From positions 186,001 through 250,000 of the forward strand of contig NZ_JAJUIS010000005.1 of NCBI RefSeq assembly GCF_029267515.1: a stretch of 64,000 nt of DNA, written 5' to 3'. The notes under the pieces are model-generated. The model ran no database searches. It was not told the DNA's origin and saw only the letters and a program-made list of their open reading frames with translations. The position numbers were made by a program, and so were the translations under genes. Of the stretch, positions 1 through 9,235 are shown in pieces (positions within the stretch are counted from its first letter, which is position 1; each line of letters opens with the position of its first letter). Source of the stretch: Seleniivibrio woodruffii. Lineage in GTDB: Bacteria > Chrysiogenota > Deferribacteres > Deferribacterales > Geovibrionaceae.

Positions 1-835
1 GGGGCATATACGCGCCTCTGCGCCACATAAGCGACATCTCCCAGAAAATAGCGGGACTGTCCACAGGTATCAGCTTTGTTTTCGGGTGTTGGTGCTGCTC
101 CGCAATCATCCGTGGCAGAAGAGCGATGCCTAGTTTCGCTGCCACAAGCCCTATGATGAACTCTATCTGGCTGGACTGCGCCGCCGCAACAGGCGTAAAC
201 CCGCGACTCTTGCAGGCATCCATTATCATAGGGTTCAGGGCAAAACCCTGCGCATACAGTATGAAAGGATACTCTTTTAAATCGCTGAAACTTACCCTTT
301 CCCTCTCTGAAAGGGGATGATCCTCCGCAATCAGCAGATCCATAGGCTCGCTGCGAACCTGCTGCCACTCCAGTTCATTACCGTCCACAGGCAGAAGCGA
401 CGCCGCAAGGTCAAGCTCGCCCGCCAGAAGCATCTCTTCAAGCCGTTTACCGCCAAACTCCACCATTTGTATTTCTACGTTCGGATACTTCTGACGGAAC
501 ACTGCGAATATGTCCGCAAAAAGCGTATTACTGCCCAAAAGCGGAAAGCCCATGCGCAGTGTGCCCCGCTCAAGCCCGCGCAGTTCTTCAAGTTCTGCAA
601 AAATTTGCGTTCCCTGCTCCAGCATGGCGACACCCCGCCTGAAAACCAGCTCACCAGCCTGCGTAAGCCGCACGCCATGCCCTATCCTGTCCAGAAGAAG
701 AACCCCAAGCTCATCCTCAAGCTGTTTTACAGCCTTGCTGACTGTTGACTGGGTTGCATAAACGGTCTTCGCCGCGTTCGAAAAACCGTCCTGACGCACA
801 ACCTCCACAAAAGCCCGTATATTCCTTAGCTCCAT
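1..835 (-). CDS. LysR-family transcriptional regulator, CidR-like (partial, cut by window start)
   Basis: This open frame starts at an ATG at 835 and runs leftwards without a stop to the first base of the window, giving about 278 codons; only the last few residues should be missing. The N-terminus holds a LysR winged-helix DNA-binding domain (residues 1-60, with FVEVVRQDGFSNAAKTVYA and TQSTVSKAVKQLEDELG). The rest is a periplasmic-binding-like effector domain (about 90-278). It is divergent from the cidA/cidB pair starting at 937, the usual arrangement for CidR, which activates cidABC-type genes in response to acetate or overflow metabolism. The effector here cannot be told from sequence. Family is certain; the CidR role is inferred from position. 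Confidence 0.88.
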   Translation of the reverse strand, partial: MELRNIRAFVEVVRQDGFSNAAKTVYATQSTVSKAVKQLEDELGVLLLDRIGHGVRLTQAGELVFRRGVAMLEQGTQIFAELEELRGLERGTLRMGFPLLGSNTLFADIFAVFRQKYPNVEIQMVEFGGKRLEEMLLAGELDLAASLLPVDGNELEWQQVRSEPMDLLIAEDHPLSERERVSFSDLKEYPFILYAQGFALNPMIMDACKSRGFTPVAAAQSSQIEFIIGLVAAKLGIALLPRMIAEQHQHPKTKLIPVDSPAIFWEMSLMWRRGAYMP

Positions 836-936
836 ATTTATTCCTTTTACGACTTAATTATATTCTTATAATTCATTTTACGAATAATACTTGCAAGCCT
901 ATATTTCAAGGATAGAGAAAATCATGAGGTAAAAAC

Positions 937-1335
937 ATGCTGAGAACTGGTTCTGTGATATTCAGGAAGCACTGCCATACAAACGTTTTCACCCAGATAG
1001 GTCTTATAATGCTCTTCTGGCTGACAGGCGATGCGGCAGTGAAAGCTGTCGGTGTAAATATCCCCGGCAGTATAGCCGGATTGTTTCTGATAGTGGCGCT
1101 TCTGACTACGAAACAGATGAGCGTGCACAGCGTGAGGCTCGGCGCGCGCTGGTTTCTTGGCGAAATGCTCCTGTTCTTTGTGCCTGCTGTACTTGTTGTC
1201 CTCGACCATCCTGAGCTGTTCGGAATACTGGGGCTTAAAATCTTCGCGGTGATACTTCTGAGCACGGCGGTGGTTATGACGGCAACGGCTGTTTTTGTAG
1301 ACGTTTGCTACAGATATATAGGCAGGAGGCAGTAA
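937..1335 (+). CDS. cidA: CidA/LrgA-family holin-like membrane protein
   Basis: A small protein of 132 residues with about four hydrophobic segments (around 18-35, 42-62, 72-92 and 98-122) and the CidA/LrgA pattern of a basic loop between segments two and three (KQMSVHSVRLGARWF). CidA/LrgA proteins are holin-like proteins of the inner membrane linked to murein hydrolase control and, more recently, to export or uptake of small metabolites such as pyruvate. A GAGGT ribosome site lies at 925-929, seven bases before the ATG. It is followed three bases later by cidB, so the two form one operon, opposite a LysR gene that probably controls it. Confidence 0.85.
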   Translation: MLRTGSVIFRKHCHTNVFTQIGLIMLFWLTGDAAVKAVGVNIPGSIAGLFLIVALLTTKQMSVHSVRLGARWFLGEMLLFFVPAVLVVLDHPELFGILGLKIFAVILLSTAVVMTATAVFVDVCYRYIGRRQ

Positions 1336-1337
1336 AA

Positions 1338-2030
1338 ATGTATATCATCAATATCATACTCTGGTCTGCCCTGACCATAGGGCTTTATTATGCAGGAAAG
1401 CTGTTCGGCAGAAAATTCCCCGCATGGTGGTCTTCGCCATTGTTGACCGCTCCCATTCTGCTTATAACCATTGCCCTTGTTTTCCACGTTTCATATAAGG
1501 AATACATCAGCGGCACACGCTGGATGATAACCATGCTGGCACCTGCAACAGTTGCCTTTGCAATACCTATATATGAACAGAGGGCACTTATAAGAAAGCA
1601 CTGGTTCCTCCTTGCAGGCGGAGTGATCGTCGGCAGTATCACTGCGATGGTCTCAAGCTGGTTTCTGGCGGAGCTTTTCGGACTGAATGATCAGTTGAGG
1701 CTCAGTCTGCTCCCCCGCTCCCTCAGTACGCCTTTTGCCCTGATAGTTTCAGGCGAAATAGGCGGAACGCAGGGGCTGACCGCCGTTTTTGTGATAATCA
1801 CCGGACTGTTCGGCGCGACCCTGGGCGAAATCCTGCTGAAATCCCTACCGCTTCAGTCTGCCATAGCCAAGGGCAGCCTGTTCGGTATGGGCGCACACGC
1901 AGTCGGCACGGCAAAGGCACACAGCATCAGCAGCGAGATAGGAGCTGTTTCAGGGCTTATAATGGTGCTTGTGGGCGCTGTGAACGTACTTGCGGCACCA
2001 TTGATAGAGGCGTTTCTCCTTAACTTCTGA
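1338..2030 (+). CDS. cidB: CidB/LrgB-family membrane protein
   Basis: A 230-residue polytopic inner-membrane protein of the LrgB family, partner of CidA/LrgA. I chose the ATG at 1338 because it has a strong GGAGG just upstream and follows cidA directly; a longer frame from 1305 would overlap cidA. Family marks include the stretch around LLPRSLSTPFAL, a conserved EIGG turn followed by LTAVFVIITGLFGA, and GMGAHAVGTAKA near residue 190, all typical of LrgB. About six or seven membrane segments. The protein is thought to work with CidA in autolysis control or small organic acid transport. Nothing in the sequence decides between these roles. Confidence 0.87.
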   Translation: MYIINIILWSALTIGLYYAGKLFGRKFPAWWSSPLLTAPILLITIALVFHVSYKEYISGTRWMITMLAPATVAFAIPIYEQRALIRKHWFLLAGGVIVGSITAMVSSWFLAELFGLNDQLRLSLLPRSLSTPFALIVSGEIGGTQGLTAVFVIITGLFGATLGEILLKSLPLQSAIAKGSLFGMGAHAVGTAKAHSISSEIGAVSGLIMVLVGAVNVLAAPLIEAFLLNF

Positions 2031-2034
2031 TTTT

Positions 2035-2068
2035 GTACATTTTCGTACACAAAAACACGGGAATGTAC
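2035..2068. promoter_or_regulatory. GTAC-N6-GTAC activator site (VnfA/AnfA type) upstream of anfH
   Basis: GTAC occurs at 2035-2038 and 2045-2048, separated by exactly six bases, and a third GTAC lies at 2065-2068. The starts are spaced 10 and 20 bp, so all three lie on one face of the helix. GTAC-N6-GTAC is the reported binding pattern of VnfA, the close relative of AnfA. The site is about 150 bp upstream of the sigma-54 promoter, a normal distance for an enhancer. Assignment to AnfA (9232-10857) is inference. Confidence 0.6.
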
Positions 2069-2114
2069 GGAAATGAAATAAATATTACAATAAAACACTT
2101 CGATGTCCGTCTGA

Positions 2115-4709
<2,595 letters not shown>

Positions 4710-4719
4710 GGAGAACGAT

Positions 4720-5064
4720 ATGGAAATGAAAGAGAGAATAGCCATTCTTGAAAACTATATAATGCAGAGATGCCTCTGGCAGTTCCACTCAAGAGCGTGG
4801 GACAGGGAAAACCAGAACAACGGCATTCTCGGCATTACAAAAACGATGCTTCTGGGCGAAGAGCCGGATCTCAGCACACCGGAGCTGAAATGCTACTGGG
4901 TGGATGCAAAATGCCTTGTGGACGGTTTTAAAACCAAATTCCCCTGGGTAAATGAGATGAACAAAGAGGACATCGCAGTGATGATGGACGGTCTGAAAGA
5001 GCGCATCGACTATGTGACCATCCACGGCTCGCTGAACGAAGAACTTACGGTAAAACTGTACTGA
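4720..5064 (+). CDS. anfG: Iron-only nitrogenase delta subunit AnfG
   Basis: A 114-residue delta subunit, the hallmark of the alternative (V and Fe-only) nitrogenases and absent from Mo nitrogenase. The start at 4720 follows GAGGAG, which itself overlaps the end of anfD; the frame is open further upstream but only over anfD. The body (ENYIMQRCLWQFHSRAWDRE, and the C-terminal DYVTIHGSLNEELTVKLY) matches AnfG/VnfG throughout. The subunit is needed for cofactor insertion and activity of AnfDK. In this genome a repeat element separates it from anfK. Confidence 0.94.
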   Translation: MEMKERIAILENYIMQRCLWQFHSRAWDRENQNNGILGITKTMLLGEEPDLSTPELKCYWVDAKCLVDGFKTKFPWVNEMNKEDIAVMMDGLKERIDYVTIHGSLNEELTVKLY

Positions 5065-5068
5065 ATCG

Positions 5069-5147
5069 GTGAGATTGCTTCGCTGATTTCATCAGCTCGC
5101 AAAGACAGGTGTCATTGCGAGGAGTGCAACGACGCGGCAATCTCATC
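5069..5147. repeat. Palindromic intergenic repeat, copy 1, between anfG and anfK
   Basis: An element bounded by GAGATTGC (5071-5078) and GCAATCTC (5137-5144), so its ends pair, with inner GTCATTGCGAGGA. A diverged second copy lies at 8375-8449. Elements of this look are scattered between genes in several anaerobes. Here it sits inside the anfHDGK operon, where its hairpin may affect mRNA stability or read-through into anfK. Confidence 0.65.
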
Positions 5148-5165
5148 AGTAATTAGGAGCTAATT

Positions 5166-6557
5166 ATGTCATGTGAAGTAAAAAGTAAAGAACGTGCCGG
5201 AATCATAAACCCTATGGTCACATGCCAGCCGGCAGGCGCGCAATACGCCAGCATAGGTATAGAGGACTGTACGGCAATCGTCCACGGCGGTCAGGGCTGC
5301 GTTATGTTCGTCCGTCTGCTGTTTTCACAGCACCTCAACGAAAACTTTGACATCGCATCCTCATCACTCCACGAAGACGCTGCGGTTCTCGGCGCGGTAC
5401 ACCGTGTCGAAGGCGCTGTTGACGTTCTTCTTGAGCGCTATCCCCATGTCAAGGTAGTGCCCATCATCACCACCTGCTCAACAGAGATCATTGGTGACGA
5501 CGTTGAAGGCGTTGTCAGAAAACTGAAAAAAGGTCTTCTGGCAACAAAATACGCGGACAGAGAAGTTCATCTCATCCCCGTACATACGCCCAGCTTCAAG
5601 GGTTCCCAGACTTCCGGCTATGACGCTGCCGTGACAGCCTTTGTTAAGCATTTCGCAACAAAGACAGAAGAGTGCAACGGCAAGCTGAACCTCATCACAG
5701 GCTGGGTTGACCCCGGCGATGTGAAGGAGCTGAAACACCTGCTGAAGATGATGGATGTGGATGCCACCGTCCTTTTCGAGATAGAGAATTTCGACTCTCC
5801 CCTTATGCCCGACAAGAGCGCTGTCTCCCACGGCAATACAACAATTGAAGATATGCAGGGTACCGCAAACGCTATCGGCACCATAGCACTGAACAAATAC
5901 GAAGGCGGAAAAGCGGCGGAATACCTACGCGATAAGTTTGAAATACCCACGATAATAGGTCCGACGCCTATCGGCATAAGAAACACGGACACATTCCTTA
6001 AAAACATTTCAAAGCTCACCGGAAAACCCATCCCCGAAGCGCTGGTGCGCGAACGCGGAAAAGCTGTGGATGCGCTTCAGGATCTCGCACACATGTTCTT
6101 CGCCGACAAAAAAGTGGCAATATACGGACATCCGGATCTTGCCATCGGTCTTGCGGAGTTCTGCCTCGACCTCTCCATGAAACCCGTTCTTCTGCTGATA
6201 GGCGACGAGAACCCGAATTATGCCAAGGATCCGCGCCTGCTCGCCATTAAAGAACACGCGGAATTTGACATGGAGGTAATCACAAACGCCGACCTCTGGG
6301 AGCTTGAGGACAGAATTAAAAACAGGGGGCTTGAGGTTGACCTCATTCTTGGTCACTCAAAAGGACGCTTCATCCCGATAGACAACAACATTCCGATGGT
6401 AAGAGTGGGCTTCCCCGTATACGACAGAGCCGGATATTACCGCCACCCCAAAGTGGGCTACAACGGCGCGGTATGGCTTGCGGAAGAGATGGCTAATGTA
6501 CTTTTCACCGATATGGAGTATAAGAAAGACAGAGAGTGGATCCTCGCCATGTGGTAA
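5166..6557 (+). CDS. anfK: Iron-only nitrogenase beta subunit AnfK
   Basis: The 463-residue beta subunit, pairing with AnfD to hold the P-cluster. Its cysteine ligands are at 20 (MVTCQPAGAQ), 45 (HGGQGC) and 104 (ITTCSTEIIGDD). It is the short AnfK type, without the N-terminal extension of NifK, and matches AnfK to the end (FPVYDRAGYYRHPKVGYNGA). The ATG at 5166 follows TAGGAG. About 100 bases, mostly a palindromic repeat, separate it from anfG, which is unusual for this operon. With AnfH, AnfD and AnfG it makes a complete Fe-only nitrogenase. Confidence 0.95.
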   Translation: MSCEVKSKERAGIINPMVTCQPAGAQYASIGIEDCTAIVHGGQGCVMFVRLLFSQHLNENFDIASSSLHEDAAVLGAVHRVEGAVDVLLERYPHVKVVPIITTCSTEIIGDDVEGVVRKLKKGLLATKYADREVHLIPVHTPSFKGSQTSGYDAAVTAFVKHFATKTEECNGKLNLITGWVDPGDVKELKHLLKMMDVDATVLFEIENFDSPLMPDKSAVSHGNTTIEDMQGTANAIGTIALNKYEGGKAAEYLRDKFEIPTIIGPTPIGIRNTDTFLKNISKLTGKPIPEALVRERGKAVDALQDLAHMFFADKKVAIYGHPDLAIGLAEFCLDLSMKPVLLLIGDENPNYAKDPRLLAIKEHAEFDMEVITNADLWELEDRIKNRGLEVDLILGHSKGRFIPIDNNIPMVRVGFPVYDRAGYYRHPKVGYNGAVWLAEEMANVLFTDMEYKKDREWILAMW

Positions 6558-6567
6558 GGTTTGCTTC

Positions 6568-6600
6568 GCGGCATCCCTTTTCACCTCGGATGCCGCTCTT
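6568..6600 (+). terminator. Hairpin between anfK and the PPOX gene, possible attenuating terminator
   Basis: GCGGCATCC (6568-6576) pairs with GGATGCCGC (6588-6596), a perfect 9-bp stem with an 11-base loop, followed by a weak T tract (TCTTT). It could lower expression of the accessory genes relative to anfHDGK or protect the 3' end of anfK. Confidence 0.5.
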
Positions 6601-6624
6601 TAAATATACTCAGGAGAAAGAACT

Positions 6625-7104
6625 ATGCACCCCAACCACGGACCTATGAGAAGAAAACAGCGCCAGATAACCGACATGGCGGAGATTGCAGAAATACTTA
6701 AAAAAGGACAGGTGATGAACCTTGCCCTTGCCGACAATAACGTCCCGTTCACCGTTCCTGTTTTCTATGCCTACGACGGCGTGGCAATCTATTTCCACTC
6801 TGCCATGGCAGGCACGAAAATAGAGATGATGAAAAAAAACAGCCTCGTCTGTTTCAGCGTTTCAGTTGACACAGGCTTTGTTGAAAGCGACAAAGCGTGC
6901 GATTTCGAAGCGAAACACAGAACCGTCATAGGTCTGGGCAACGCTGTTTTTGTTGAGGACGAAGCGGAGAAGATAAAGGCGCTCGATATGATAGTCGCTC
7001 TCTTCACCGACAAGAAATTCGAATACCCGAAAAACAACCTTGCGGGAACAGCCGTAATCCGCATCGACATCGATTCCATAAAGGGTAAAAAACACGGCGT
7101 TTAA
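6625..7104 (+). CDS. PPOX (pyridoxamine 5'-phosphate oxidase)/NimA-like flavin-binding protein in the anf operon
   Basis: A 159-residue split beta-barrel protein. It begins with MRRKQRQITD and has the NimA-type motif YAYDGVAIYFHSAMAGTK followed by CFSV, where FMN (or haem in some members) binds. ATG at 6625 follows AGGAG. It lies between anfK and anfO and is probably co-transcribed with them. No role in nitrogenase is established from sequence. Reasonable ideas are flavin-linked electron transfer or protection of the enzyme from oxidants. Family assignment is firm, function open. Confidence 0.8.
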   Translation: MHPNHGPMRRKQRQITDMAEIAEILKKGQVMNLALADNNVPFTVPVFYAYDGVAIYFHSAMAGTKIEMMKKNSLVCFSVSVDTGFVESDKACDFEAKHRTVIGLGNAVFVEDEAEKIKALDMIVALFTDKKFEYPKNNLAGTAVIRIDIDSIKGKKHGV

Positions 7105-7116
7105 TACGAGGTGTCT

Positions 7117-7818
7117 ATGCGTCTTGCGGCATATGTGAACTCCGAAAATATCATTACGGGGTTAAAACAGGCAGGAAGCGTTAAGCTCTATGACAGGGAT
7201 GAACAGGACTGGAACGAAATAGCTTATTTCGACATGGATGTGAACGGGGCGGAAGACCTTGAACATCTCCAGTCCATTATAAAAGGTACTGTGGCGCAGT
7301 TTGAAAACTGCTCCATCCTCATTGCAGAGGATATGACGGGCGTTATGAACGCCATCCTCGACAGCGTGGGTATAAAGACTTGGAAATCCGAAGGGAACGT
7401 ATACGACGTTCTGGACTACGTCGCCGCGGAAGAGGAACGGGAGCTTCTTGAATCCATGGCGGTTGCGCCGGAACCGGTCTTACAGGGAAGCGAATGTGCG
7501 GGCAAATTCCACATAAATCTTGTGGAAACGCTTAAAACGTTCACCAAGCTGAACTCAAGGGAGATACTTCTGCCGTTCATGATGCGCGGAGGGTATAAAA
7601 GCCTTGAGATAATCTGTGAACACATTCCGCGCTGGCTGGAAAACGACGCAGAGAAACTGAACGTCACCATACACTCTAAAACCCTCAGTAAAAACGGGAT
7701 AAGGGTGGTCGTGGTGCCGAAAGACGGCGGAGCGTCCGCCTGTTCATCATGCGCCCCTTCTGTTCCGCTCAGCTCATGCGGCGGCGGAAGCAGACGCAAA
7801 GGAGGCTGCTGTGGTTGA
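7117..7818 (+). CDS. anfO: Iron-only nitrogenase accessory protein AnfO
   Basis: A 233-residue protein that matches AnfO, an accessory protein encoded downstream of anfHDGK and needed for full diazotrophic growth on Fe-only nitrogenase in other bacteria; its biochemical job is unknown. The N-terminal half begins MRLAAYVN, and the second half contains NSREILLPFMMRGGY. The C-terminus is cysteine- and glycine-rich (CSSCAPS, then SSCGGGSRRKGGCCG), possibly metal-binding. I prefer ATG 7117 over GTG 7111 because GAGG lies at 7108-7111, a workable distance only from the later codon. It overlaps the next gene by 8 bases. Confidence 0.85.
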   Translation: MRLAAYVNSENIITGLKQAGSVKLYDRDEQDWNEIAYFDMDVNGAEDLEHLQSIIKGTVAQFENCSILIAEDMTGVMNAILDSVGIKTWKSEGNVYDVLDYVAAEEERELLESMAVAPEPVLQGSECAGKFHINLVETLKTFTKLNSREILLPFMMRGGYKSLEIICEHIPRWLENDAEKLNVTIHSKTLSKNGIRVVVVPKDGGASACSSCAPSVPLSSCGGGSRRKGGCCG

Positions 7819-8374
7819 TAACTATTCCAGAGACCATAGGCTCTATTTCGCCTATGGAGCTGATATGCTTGATAAATTCATAAAAACCAGATGCTTTGCA
7901 CCGGAATTTGTTGCGGCGGCAAAGCTGACAGGTTTCAGACTCGCCTTCTTCGGCTATTCCCACATATGGGACGGCGCACAGGAAACTCTTGTGCCCGACG
8001 CAAAAGAGGAAGTATGGGGTGCGGTCTACAGAATGTCGTCATACGACGGACAGGAGATGGACGCATATCAGGATGTGAGACTTGACGGGGCTGGGCAGTA
8101 TTTCCACTATCCGGTCGTTGTGACAGACGCCGCAGGAAACGAATATTACCCTCTTATGTACCGTAAGAATATACTCGGAGTGGAAATGCTCGCCTCCAAG
8201 CCCTATATGGACATCATGATTGCCGGAGCTGCTGAAAAAGGACTGCCGGAAAACTATATAGAAAGACTTAAAAGCAGAAACACCAGAATACCGAAATATG
8301 ACGTTCCGCTGCCCACAATGCCCAGACGGGTTGAGTGTGCCGGATGCGACGACCTTCTTAAAAAGATAGTCTGA
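7811..8374 (+). CDS. Gamma-glutamylcyclotransferase-like (AIG2/GGCT fold) protein
   Basis: A 187-residue protein with the GGCT nucleotide-like opening motif FAYGADML (family pattern YGSNL) and a later VWGAVYRMSSYDGQEMDAYQ, which carries the usual Glu region, so it may open or cyclise gamma-glutamyl amines. It starts at GTG 7811 inside the end of anfO (8-base overlap, same operon), so translation is probably coupled. Cys residues sit near the C-terminus (VECAGCDD). GGCT proteins act on glutathione or gamma-glutamyl amino acids; why one is in an anf operon is unknown. The weaker YGAD in place of YGSN leaves the activity uncertain. Confidence 0.7.
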   Translation: MVDNYSRDHRLYFAYGADMLDKFIKTRCFAPEFVAAAKLTGFRLAFFGYSHIWDGAQETLVPDAKEEVWGAVYRMSSYDGQEMDAYQDVRLDGAGQYFHYPVVVTDAAGNEYYPLMYRKNILGVEMLASKPYMDIMIAGAAEKGLPENYIERLKSRNTRIPKYDVPLPTMPRRVECAGCDDLLKKIV

Positions 8375-8449
8375 GAGATAGCGTCGTAGCTAAAGCTCCC
8401 CGCGAAGACAATTATTCGTCTCTGCGAGCGTAGCGTGGCAGTCTCATCA
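8375..8449. repeat. Palindromic intergenic repeat, copy 2, between convergent genes
   Basis: This stretch aligns with the element at 5069-5147: it starts GAGATAGCGTCG, has GCGAAGACA in the middle and ends GGCAGTCTCATCA (copy 1 ends GGCAATCTCATCA). It fills the gap between the last anf gene and the 3' end of draT. Its hairpin may act as a two-way terminator. Confidence 0.6.
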
Positions 8450-9235
8450 ACGCATACGTTTAACGCGGTATTCACCTCCTATTATCATATATTCGTTTTC
8501 GCCCTTGAGGATGCTGCCCGGCAAAAGTCCGCTGTAGTAAAATATCTTTGAGGGCGGAACGAAAGTGCGCCACACTGTGCGCCCGAACTCCCATGCCCTT
8601 TCGGATTCGTCGGTGAAAGACACCAGATTATTAAGACGAACGATTTGCTCCCGTCCGCCGGACTCTTCCAATATTTCATATTCTTCCGCATCGTGGGTTC
8701 CCCTGAACAGCGTGAAGAGTTCCGGACGGGGGCGAAGTTTACGCAGTTCGTACTGGCAGTATTCATACAAAAGGTCGAGCTGGGAATCGATGGCGCTGGT
8801 GTGCACGCTGCCGTTCATAGCATCTGTCATATAGCTGAAATATTCTTCCGAAGAAACATCCTCTATGCAGGCTTTATGGTAAGTCGGGCTGATGCCCATA
8901 CGTCTTTCAACCCAGTGTTTCAGCACCGCTCCCGCTATGGAGTTTGAATCTATCATCCATCCTTTCAAAAACCGCATATAGCTGTTGCGGATGCTCATCC
9001 GTGCCGCATCGGTGGTCTGTTCCTCCCAGTGGTGCAGGTGGAACCGCACCGACATATAGTCCATGAAAAACTGCGCACGCTCATCCCTGTTGCCGATGGT
9101 GTTCAGTTTTGCGAACAGAAAGCGGTTGTTCTCCTTTACACCCTGAATCTCTATGGTCTGAGGATTTTCGTTGAAATGCCTCGAAGCTATGACCCACGGC
9201 GGCAGGTTGCAGTAGTTGAAAGACCCGTATCTCAG
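8447..9235 (-). CDS. draT: NAD(+)-dinitrogen-reductase ADP-ribosyltransferase DraT, apparent CTG start
   Basis: DraT inactivates the Fe protein by ADP-ribosylating one arginine (Arg100 of AnfH here). The C-terminal half is typical: LFRGTHDAEEY, RLNNLVSFTDESERAWEFG, KIFYYSGLLPGS and KGENEYMIIGGEY. The first ATG (9064) would give only 205 residues and lose the conserved N-terminus, which the same frame encodes upstream (FNYCNLPPWVIASRHFN). No ATG, GTG or TTG precedes that region in frame before a stop. The CTG at 9235-9233 overlaps the anfA stop as CTGA and has AGGA seven bases upstream, giving 262 residues, the usual DraT length. No draG is present in the window. Confidence 0.85.
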   Translation of the reverse strand: MRYGSFNYCNLPPWVIASRHFNENPQTIEIQGVKENNRFLFAKLNTIGNRDERAQFFMDYMSVRFHLHHWEEQTTDAARMSIRNSYMRFLKGWMIDSNSIAGAVLKHWVERRMGISPTYHKACIEDVSSEEYFSYMTDAMNGSVHTSAIDSQLDLLYEYCQYELRKLRPRPELFTLFRGTHDAEEYEILEESGGREQIVRLNNLVSFTDESERAWEFGRTVWRTFVPPSKIFYYSGLLPGSILKGENEYMIIGGEYRVKRMR

